From positions 1 through 55,291 of the forward strand of contig DXGJ01000002.1 of assembly GCA_019113985.1 (NCBI GenBank): DNA of 55,291 nucleotides. The letters run 5' to 3'. The notes beneath the pieces are model-generated. The model saw nothing but the letters and a program-made list of their open reading frames with translations. It was not told where the DNA came from and made no database searches. The position numbers and the translations under genes are program-made. Of the stretch, positions 49,439 to 55,291 are shown in pieces. The stretch is from Candidatus Levilactobacillus faecigallinarum. GTDB lineage: Bacteria > Bacillota > Bacilli > Lactobacillales > Lactobacillaceae. Numbering within the stretch: the stretch's first letter is position 1; each line of letters begins with the position of its first letter.

Positions 49439-50561
49439 CCCCGTCTTAGTAGATGGGGAACCGTTACGCTGCATTGGCTGTGGCGCGGTGATTCAAACGA
49501 CAGACAAGGCGGCACCGGGGTACACCCCTCAGTCGGCCCTGGACAAGGGCATCGAAAATAACGAAGTTTATTGCCAACGATGCTTCCGGCTCCGGCACTA
49601 CAACGAAATTGTGCCGGTGGGGCTGACCGACGATGATTTCTTGAACCTGTTAACGCAGATTCGGGATGCCAATGCGCTGATTGTTTATGTCGTGGACATC
49701 TTTGACTTTAACGGAAGTGTGATTCCGGGACTCCACCGTTTTGTCGGTGACAACCCGATCTTACTGGTCGGTAATAAAGAAGACATCCTGCCCCGTTCTT
49801 TGAAGCGGAGCAAGTTACAGGATTGGTTACGGCAACGGGCGAACGAGGCGGGCTTACGGCCCATCGATGTGACGCTGTTGAGTGCCAAAACCAATCAATC
49901 GGTCGATGGGTTATTAAAATTGATCGACAAGTACCGGGGCGACCGGGACGTTTACGTGGTTGGGGTGACCAACGTTGGGAAATCCACGTTGATCAATCAG
50001 ATTATCCGGCAAAACACCGGGGTCAAGGACCTCATCACGACGTCACGGTTCCCGGGAACCACGTTGGATAAGATTGAATTGCCACTAGATGACGACCATG
50101 TTTTGGTCGACACGCCCGGCATTATTCAAAACCAGCAGATGGCCCATTACCTAACGGGTAAGGACCTGAAGATTGTGACGCCCCAGAAGATGATCAAGCC
50201 GAAGGTCTACCAGCTCAACGACCAACAAACGTTGTTCTTTGGTGGGGTAGCCCGGTTTGACTACACCAAGGGACCGAAGTCGGGCTTTACGGCTTACTTC
50301 GAGAACAACCTGTACATTCACCGGACCAAGTTGGAGAATGCTGACGACTTCCGGCAGCGGCAACTCGGGCAACTCCTGACACCGCCCCAGCCAGAAGACG
50401 TTGACGACTTCCCATCTCTGGTGGCTCACGAATTCAAGACCACGGCCAAGAGTGACCTGGTCTTCGAAGGCCTGGGGTGGATTACGGTTCCGGCTGGCGT
50501 CAACGTGACGGGCTGGGCACCTGAGGGTGTTGGCGTTCTGTTACGACGTGCAATGATTTAA
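49419..50561 (+). CDS. yqeH: Ribosome biogenesis GTPase YqeH
   Basis: A 380-residue circularly permuted GTPase required for 30S subunit assembly. An N-terminal treble-clef zinc finger (C18, C21, C52, C55) comes first. G4 'NKED' (about 116) precedes G1 'GVTNVGKST' (about 183-191), G2-like 'TTSRFPGTT' and G3 'DTPG', which is the permuted order. The C-terminal RNA-binding region is complete. ATG 49419 sits inside the yqeG end with ggaggattta upstream. It fits with yhbY and rsfS downstream as a ribosome-assembly cluster. Confidence 0.96.
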   Translation: MNEKHTDPVLVDGEPLRCIGCGAVIQTTDKAAPGYTPQSALDKGIENNEVYCQRCFRLRHYNEIVPVGLTDDDFLNLLTQIRDANALIVYVVDIFDFNGSVIPGLHRFVGDNPILLVGNKEDILPRSLKRSKLQDWLRQRANEAGLRPIDVTLLSAKTNQSVDGLLKLIDKYRGDRDVYVVGVTNVGKSTLINQIIRQNTGVKDLITTSRFPGTTLDKIELPLDDDHVLVDTPGIIQNQQMAHYLTGKDLKIVTPQKMIKPKVYQLNDQQTLFFGGVARFDYTKGPKSGFTAYFENNLYIHRTKLENADDFRQRQLGQLLTPPQPEDVDDFPSLVAHEFKTTAKSDLVFEGLGWITVPAGVNVTGWAPEGVGVLLRRAMI

Positions 50562-50580
50562 CTTAATGGAGGAAAACAAT

Positions 50581-50889
50581 TTGTTACGAGGCAAACAAAA
50601 ACGTTACTTACGGGCCCAGGCCCACAACATGCGGCCCATCTTTTCGGTCGGGAAGAATGGTCTGACTGCTGCTTGGTTGGACCAACTGACCGGTGCGCTG
50701 GAGAAGCGGGAACTGATTAAGATCAACTTGCAACAGAGCGCAGAAGCTACGGTCGACGAGACCAAGGCCTACATCGAAGGGAACACCGAGATTCAAGTCG
50801 TCCAGACGATTGGACGGGTCCTGGTCCTTTATCGGCCAGCGACAGACGTTGATAACCAACGTTTCTCAACGGTTGTTGAAGATATGTAA
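50581..50889 (+). CDS. yhbY: YhbY family RNA-binding protein (CRM domain)
   Basis: 102 residues and a single CRM domain: 'LRGKQKRYLRAQAHNMRP', 'FSVGKNGL' (the GxxG-type RNA-binding loop) and 'QTIGRVLVLYRP'. It is thought to act on the large subunit precursor. TTG 50581 is the start because ggagg at 50568-50572 lies 8 bases before it; ATG 50566 precedes that site. The gene lies 19 bases after yqeH. Confidence 0.93.
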   Translation: MLRGKQKRYLRAQAHNMRPIFSVGKNGLTAAWLDQLTGALEKRELIKINLQQSAEATVDETKAYIEGNTEIQVVQTIGRVLVLYRPATDVDNQRFSTVVEDM

Positions 50890-50904
50890 GGAGGTCTAGC
50901 AGTC

Positions 50905-51537
50905 GTGGTAAAGATCTTAGAACGAACGAGTACGCAGGTCGCAACGCAGATGGCGGCCACAGCCAAGAAACGCCGGGTAGGTATTCTTGGCGGGACTTTT
51001 AATCCGCCCCACCTGGGACATTTGGTGATTGCGGATCAGGTTGCGACCCAATTGGGCTTGGATCAAGTCTTGTTCATGCCGGACGCGGAGCCGCCACACG
51101 TGGATCGTAAGTTGACGATTCCGGCGAAGGACCGTGTGGCCATGGTCAAGGCAGCGATTGCCGACAATCCACGATTCTCGCTGGAACTAGCCGAGGTTCA
51201 ACGGGGCGGCCGTAGTTATAGCTATGACACCATGGTCCAGCTGACCCAACAGCATCCCGAGAATCAGTATTATTTTATCATTGGGGGCGACATGGTAGCC
51301 TACCTGCCTAAGTGGTATCGCATCAACGATCTGGTCAAGTTAGTCCAGTTCGTGGGCGTGTGCCGGCAGGGGTACACCCATGAGTCACCGTACCCAGTTC
51401 TCTGGGTCGACGTCCCGCAAATTGGTATTAGTTCAACGATGGTCAGGGACCAGGTGCGGCGCGGGCAATCCGTCCGTTACTTGGTGCCGACCATGGTCGA
51501 CCTTTATATAAAGGAGCATCTGTTATACCGTGACTGA
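50905..51537 (+). CDS. nadD: Nicotinate-nucleotide adenylyltransferase
   Basis: A 210-residue enzyme making deamido-NAD from nicotinate mononucleotide and ATP. The nucleotidyl transferase motif is 'GGTFNPPHLGH' (29-39), with both histidines, and 'ISSTMVRDQVRRG' near 175-187 is the second signature. About 24 residues precede the fold, as in other lactobacilli. GTG 50905 has aaggagg about 9 bases upstream, overlapping the yhbY stop. The last 8 bases overlap yqeK. Confidence 0.95.
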   Translation: MVKILERTSTQVATQMAATAKKRRVGILGGTFNPPHLGHLVIADQVATQLGLDQVLFMPDAEPPHVDRKLTIPAKDRVAMVKAAIADNPRFSLELAEVQRGGRSYSYDTMVQLTQQHPENQYYFIIGGDMVAYLPKWYRINDLVKLVQFVGVCRQGYTHESPYPVLWVDVPQIGISSTMVRDQVRRGQSVRYLVPTMVDLYIKEHLLYRD

Positions 51538-52135
51538 GATCACTTACACCCAGCACCTTTTCCCCGGAACCCGTGAGGAGTTGCTGGCCAAGATTAAGCA
51601 GCAGCTGAAGCCTAAACGGTTTAAGCACGTCTTACGGGTCGAACAAACGGCCATGAAGTTAGCCCAAGCTAACGGCGTTGACCTGGAGAAGGCTAGTATT
51701 GCCGGTCTGACCCACGATTACGCCAAGCAACGGCCGGATGAAGATTTCATCGATGCCATTCACCGGTACGCGATGAATCCGGAACTCCTGAACTACGGCA
51801 ATGCTATCTGGCACGGTGTCGTGGGGGCCGAGTTCGTGAAGCGCGAGCTGGGGGTAACCGACGAGGATATCCTGAATGCCGTGCGGCACCATACCACTGG
51901 GGCAGTCTACATGACCAAGCTAGAACAAATCGTTTACATGGCTGATTTCATCGAACCGGCACGGGATTTTCCGGGCGTCGATGAAGCCCGAAAGCTGACC
52001 GACCAACAACTTGAGTTGGGGGTCGCGTATCAGTCAAAACATACGCTGGCGTATCTGGTTGCGACCAGTAAACCAGTCTATCCGCAGTCAATTATCGCGT
52101 ATAACGCCTGGATTCGGCGTTATCCGAACGTTTGA
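51530..52135 (+). CDS. yqeK: HD-domain diadenosine tetraphosphatase YqeK
   Basis: 201 residues. The HD metal site is H33 ('FKHVLRVEQTA') and H62-D63 ('GLTHDYAK'), with further ligands in 'WHGVVGAEF', 'RHHTTGA' and 'YMADFIEPARDF'. YqeK proteins split Ap4A symmetrically into two ADP. GTG 51530 starts inside the nadD end, with aaggag about 13 bases upstream. The nadD-yqeK-rsfS order is the usual one in Firmicutes. Confidence 0.94.
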   Translation: MTEITYTQHLFPGTREELLAKIKQQLKPKRFKHVLRVEQTAMKLAQANGVDLEKASIAGLTHDYAKQRPDEDFIDAIHRYAMNPELLNYGNAIWHGVVGAEFVKRELGVTDEDILNAVRHHTTGAVYMTKLEQIVYMADFIEPARDFPGVDEARKLTDQQLELGVAYQSKHTLAYLVATSKPVYPQSIIAYNAWIRRYPNV

Positions 52136-52149
52136 GAGGAGCTCACAAG

Positions 52150-52512
52150 TTGGAAAGTAAAACTTTATTAGAGATTGCCGTTAAGGCCGCCGAGAGTAAG
52201 CGGGCTGAAGAAATTACCGCATTAGATATGCAAAAGATTAGCTTGATGGCTGATTACTTCTTAATTATGGAAGCCAATTCGCAACGGCAAGTTAAGGCGA
52301 TTGCCGATGAAATTATCGACAAGGCTGCCGAAAACGACGTCGAGATTCGTGACGTCGAGGGGAAGGATGGGGCCAACTGGATTTTGATCGATCTGGGTGA
52401 TGTCATCGTCCACGTTTTCCAAAAGGAACAACGGTCCCACTATAACCTTGAAAAGCTCTGGTCAGACGCGCCAACCGTCGACCTGAGTGCTTGGGTAGAA
52501 GCAGAAGCATGA
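52150..52512 (+). CDS. rsfS: Ribosomal silencing factor RsfS
   Basis: A 120-residue protein that binds uL14 and blocks subunit joining when nutrients fall. Recognisable blocks are 'LLEIAVKAAESKRAEEI', 'MADYFLIMEANSQRQVKAIA', shown here in two parts, and 'WILIDLGDVIVHVFQ'. TTG 52150 has gagaggag upstream; TTG 52132 overlaps the yqeK end and precedes that site. The stop overlaps the next start (ATGA). Confidence 0.95.
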   Translation: MESKTLLEIAVKAAESKRAEEITALDMQKISLMADYFLIMEANSQRQVKAIADEIIDKAAENDVEIRDVEGKDGANWILIDLGDVIVHVFQKEQRSHYNLEKLWSDAPTVDLSAWVEAEA

Positions 52513-53255
52513 TTTATCAATCCTTCGCCCAGTTATACGACGATCTATTCGATCCAGCCATGTACGACCAATGGCTGGATTTTGTCGCTTCCCGTGTTGC
52601 TCCCACCGATGGGCCCTTGTTGGATTTGGCCTGTGGGAGTGGTCGGTTAGGCGTACAATTAGCGGAGAATGGTTACACGGTGAGTGGCTTGGACCTCTCG
52701 GAAGAGATGCTAGCCCTAGCCGCTAAACACGCGCAGGAGGCCCAGGTGGACTTTCCGTTGATGCAGGGGAACATGTTGGACCTGAGTGGGTTAGCGGACC
52801 AGTACCAGACCGTGACCTGTTTTGCTGATTCCTTCTGTTACTTAGAGGGCTTGGCCGCCGTTACCACGGCCTTTAAACAGGTGCGCGATCACCTACTCCC
52901 CGGCGGTAAGTTTTTGTTTGACGTCATCACGCCACACCAGACGGACGACGTTTACCCAGGGTACATGTACAACTACGTGGATGACCAGCGGGCCTTTCTC
53001 TGGACCAGCTATGGAATCGAAGATGAAGCACATTCAGTCGACCATGACCTAACTTTCTTCATTCATGATATGGACGACGATGCTTATCACAAGGTCACCG
53101 AACTACACCATGAGCGGACCTACCCATTGACCGACTACCGTAAGGCGTTGGCAGCGGCCGGACTGACGTTGCAACGGGTCAGTGCCGACTTTGGACAGCA
53201 TGATGTTGCCGACGATACGACCCGGTGGTTCTTTGAGGTTACACGGGAGGCTTAA
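52509..53255 (+). CDS. yqeM: SAM-dependent methyltransferase (YqeM type)
   Basis: 248 residues and a class I methyltransferase fold. The SAM motif is 'LLDLACGSGRLG' (37-48), the second strand has 'GLDLSEEML', and 'PGGKFLFDVITPHQ' is a later strand. It is always found after rsfS in this group. The methylated substrate is unknown. ATG 52509 overlaps the rsfS stop. The next gene starts 5 bases after its end. Confidence 0.9.
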   Translation: MIYQSFAQLYDDLFDPAMYDQWLDFVASRVAPTDGPLLDLACGSGRLGVQLAENGYTVSGLDLSEEMLALAAKHAQEAQVDFPLMQGNMLDLSGLADQYQTVTCFADSFCYLEGLAAVTTAFKQVRDHLLPGGKFLFDVITPHQTDDVYPGYMYNYVDDQRAFLWTSYGIEDEAHSVDHDLTFFIHDMDDDAYHKVTELHHERTYPLTDYRKALAAAGLTLQRVSADFGQHDVADDTTRWFFEVTREA

Positions 53256-53260
53256 CCAGC

Positions 53261-54409
53261 ATGACGTTACAAGCAGCCGGCATCATTGCCGAGTATAATC
53301 CCTTTCATAACGGGCACGCCTACCAGATCCGCCGGGTGCGCGACCTGACCGGTGCTGACGTGGTCGTGGCCGCCATGAGTGGTAACTGGGTCCAACGGGG
53401 GGAACCGGCACTACTGGATAAGTGGCAACGGACGCAAGCAGCCTTGGCGGGCGGCATCGACCTGGTGGTTGAATTACCGACCACTAGCGCCCTGCAGCCA
53501 GCACACTTGTTTGCGGCCGGTGGCGTGCAGCTATTGGCGGCCCTGGGGTGTCGCTGGCTGGGCTTTGGTACCGAGAACCCCGAGCTGGATTATGAGACAC
53601 TGATGGCGCATCTCCCGCAGGATACGACGACCTTTAAACGGTTCGACCAAACCTACGCGAGTCTGTTTCAGGGGTATCTGCGTGAGCAGACCGGGATTAC
53701 TCTGGCGGCGGCGAACGATATCTTGGGGTTCTTCTACGCTTTAGCCAATCGGCGGCAGGGTGACCCGTTACAGCTCTTACCACTAGAGCGGCGGGGAAGT
53801 CAGCATAACGATGCGCAGATTGCTACCGGGGCGCAGTATGCCAGTGCCACGGCCATTCGGACGGCCGCCTTAGCGGGCGACTGGGCGGCCGTGGCCCCCG
53901 TGGTCCCTAGCAGTACGCTGCAGCTCCTGCGGACGTCACAGCTGACGGACTGGTCGAGTTTTTGGGCCTTGCTGCGGTATCAGTTGGTTAGCAGCGACGT
54001 TGCCGACTTACACCAGTTGTATCAGGTGACGGAAGGTGTCGAATACCGGTTGAAAAAAGCAGCGTTGCCCGCTACCAGCTTTGCGGCGTTCATGCATGAC
54101 GTGAAGACCAAACGTTACACGTACACGCGGTTGCAGCGACAGGCAGCTTCAGTCCTGTTACAGGCCAAGCCGACTGAAATGCTGGTTGGCCCGCAGTATT
54201 TACGCGTTTTGGGGTATAATGAGACCGGCCGGGCCTACCTCCACCAGATTAAAAAGCACGTGTCCTTGCCGCTAGTGAGCCGGGCTGACCGCGACTGGCA
54301 GCGAGGCGTGGGAGCGTTGGACGATCGGGCCGGCGCCGTGCGAACGCTGGTGACGGGGATTGACCAGGATTATGGCCGGATTCCCGTAAACTTTCCGTTT
54401 TCCAAGTGA
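53261..54409 (+). CDS. tmcAL: tRNA(Met) cytidine acetate ligase TmcAL
   Basis: A 382-residue enzyme (formerly YlbM) that uses acetate and ATP to form ac4C at the wobble base of elongator tRNA-Met, which prevents misreading of AUA. The nucleotidyl-transferase-like motif is 'GIIAEYNPFHNGH' (7-19). 'AMSGNWVQRGEPALLDKW' and 'LGFGTEN' follow, as in the family. The function is from the B. subtilis homologue. ATG 53261 is preceded by gggaggcttaaccagc. Probably the last gene of the yqeG run. Confidence 0.94.
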   Translation: MTLQAAGIIAEYNPFHNGHAYQIRRVRDLTGADVVVAAMSGNWVQRGEPALLDKWQRTQAALAGGIDLVVELPTTSALQPAHLFAAGGVQLLAALGCRWLGFGTENPELDYETLMAHLPQDTTTFKRFDQTYASLFQGYLREQTGITLAAANDILGFFYALANRRQGDPLQLLPLERRGSQHNDAQIATGAQYASATAIRTAALAGDWAAVAPVVPSSTLQLLRTSQLTDWSSFWALLRYQLVSSDVADLHQLYQVTEGVEYRLKKAALPATSFAAFMHDVKTKRYTYTRLQRQAASVLLQAKPTEMLVGPQYLRVLGYNETGRAYLHQIKKHVSLPLVSRADRDWQRGVGALDDRAGAVRTLVTGIDQDYGRIPVNFPFSK

Positions 54410-54426
54410 CTATCAAGGAAATTACC

Positions 54427-54455
54427 TTGACATCATTTCGCTTGACAGGTATAAT
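54427..54455 (+). promoter_or_regulatory. Consensus sigma-A promoter for yceD-rpmF
   Basis: TTGACA (54427-54432), an exact 17-base spacer, and TATAAT (54450-54455): both boxes are perfect. A second TTGACA at 54442-54447 lies inside the spacer. Confidence 0.88.
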
Positions 54456-54482
54456 TTATCACGTTGCATTGGAGGGATAACG

Positions 54483-55037
54483 ATGAAATGGTCGTTGACC
54501 GAGTTACGCAAGAACTACCGTAATGACCCGATGAACTTTGATGAGACGCTGGATTTAAAGGCGGATCTGATGGCTCGCTACGGTGACGAAGTATTGGACC
54601 TGAGCGCCGTTACGGCGAAGGGGCTGGTCTCCGTTGTCGAAGGTGGGGACGTTGTGGTAGTGGCGAAGGTCAAGGCGGACTTAACGGTTCCGTCTAGCCG
54701 GTCATTAACACCGGTTCACTTGCCCGTCGATTTTGAGATGACGGAGTATTACGTTTCGGACCCCGCAGCAACGCAACGGTTTGAGAAAACCGACGTTGTG
54801 ATGGTGGTCACCGATGACCAGATTGATTTTGATAAGGCCGTTGGCGATAACATTATTTTGCAGATTCCGATGCACATTCTGTCGGACGCCGAATCTCAGG
54901 GAGCCGCGATGCCGGAAGGCAAGGACTGGCAAGTTGTCAGCGAAGCGGATCTGGATAAGGTCGAGGCAGAAAATCAATCAGTTGATCCACGTCTTGCAAA
55001 GCTAAAAGACTTCTTCCCTGATCAGGATGATAAGTAG
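54483..55037 (+). CDS. yceD: YceD family protein (DUF177)
   Basis: 184 residues. Found before rpmF in most bacteria and linked to large-subunit RNA metabolism. It begins 'KWSLTELRKNYRND' and carries the acidic middle part 'DFEMTEYYVSDP', then 'DPRLAKLKDFF' near the end, typical of the family. The cysteine pair of some DUF177 members is not seen. ATG 54483 has ggagggataacg upstream. Co-transcribed with rpmF. Confidence 0.93.
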   Translation: MKWSLTELRKNYRNDPMNFDETLDLKADLMARYGDEVLDLSAVTAKGLVSVVEGGDVVVVAKVKADLTVPSSRSLTPVHLPVDFEMTEYYVSDPAATQRFEKTDVVMVVTDDQIDFDKAVGDNIILQIPMHILSDAESQGAAMPEGKDWQVVSEADLDKVEAENQSVDPRLAKLKDFFPDQDDK

Positions 55038-55100
55038 TCACTTTGTAAGCCTTAAAATTTTTTCACTAGTGGATAATTTTAATTAAAGGAGGTGTTTTCT

Positions 55101-55289
55101 TTGGCTGTACCTAAGCGGAAAACGTCTAAGACGAAAAAGCGCATGCGTCGGGGTCACATTAAGTTGAGTGTCCCTGGTTTGACGCCATGCCAAAACTGTG
55201 GAGAACTTCGTAAGTCTCACATGGTTTGCCCAAGTTGTGGTTTCTACGATGGCCGTCAGGTCGTTGCAAAAGCAACTGCTAACAACTAA
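55101..55289 (+). CDS. rpmF: Ribosomal protein bL32
   Basis: 62 residues. '[18 protein letters not shown]' follows the start, and four cysteines (C30, C33, C43, C46) form the zinc ribbon, so this is the zinc-binding form. TTG 55101 is the start, with aaaggaggtg upstream at 55085-55094; the frame extends to 55092, but that lies inside the ribosome site. It ends 2 bases before the window edge. Confidence 0.96.
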   Translation: MAVPKRKTSKTKKRMRRGHIKLSVPGLTPCQNCGELRKSHMVCPSCGFYDGRQVVAKATANN

Positions 55290-55291
55290 CC

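Overview
The window reads as chromosome from a member of the Lactobacillaceae, most likely the Levilactobacillus (L. brevis-like) group. This is inferred from gene content, not from a database match. The supporting content is a dipeptidase PepV, a soluble SftA translocase beside murC, T-box leaders on leuS and thrS, a YtgP/MurJ flippase, an S4 pseudouridine synthase-like gene next to it, and surface proteins ending in a basic 'ingle-strand' domain I recognise as DUF5776-like. Base composition looks close to or slightly above half G+C, with several clearly AT-richer patches.

Positions 1 to about 14.2 kb are the right-hand end of a siphovirus-type prophage, all on the + strand and in late-gene order: tape measure protein (cut by the window's left edge), a small tail protein, a large tail hub/minor structural protein, two tiny proteins, a collagen-like receptor-binding protein with an unexpected tail-tube-like N-terminus, two small membrane proteins, a holin, a GH25 endolysin and a moron-like small membrane gene with its own promoter. 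Three of the structural genes carry AT-rich internal or C-terminal segments that look like exchanged modules.

From 14.3 to 37.3 kb is host chromosome with short transcription units on both strands, separated by strong hairpin terminators. It holds two small unknown genes, a short-chain dehydrogenase with a cre-like site, mnmM and a PAP2 phosphatase, leuS behind a T-box, a membrane-anchored flavodoxin-like reductase, a MurJ flippase with a catalytically degenerate pseudouridine synthase, the nnrD repair dehydratase, pepV, a universal stress protein, a secreted repeat protein, and the thioredoxin/ytpR/sftA/murC cluster, followed by a DUF2785 gene and a Bax-inhibitor-like membrane protein.

From 37.4 kb on come conserved Firmicutes housekeeping clusters on the + strand. 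The first is polA-mutM-coaE-nrdR-dnaB-dnaI (repair, CoA synthesis, dNTP regulation, helicase loading). The second is T-box-thrS. The third is infC-rpmI-rplT behind an L20-type leader and with a non-AUG infC start. The fourth is yqeG-yqeH-yhbY-nadD-yqeK-rsfS-yqeM-tmcAL (ribosome assembly, NAD synthesis, tRNA modification). The last is yceD-rpmF with a consensus promoter.

The least explained stretch is the roughly 600-bp gap between rplT and yqeG. It contains a 397-bp element bounded by 39-bp inverted repeats (35 of 39 matching by my count) with further hairpins inside and beside it. No known RNA or insertion sequence was recognised there.
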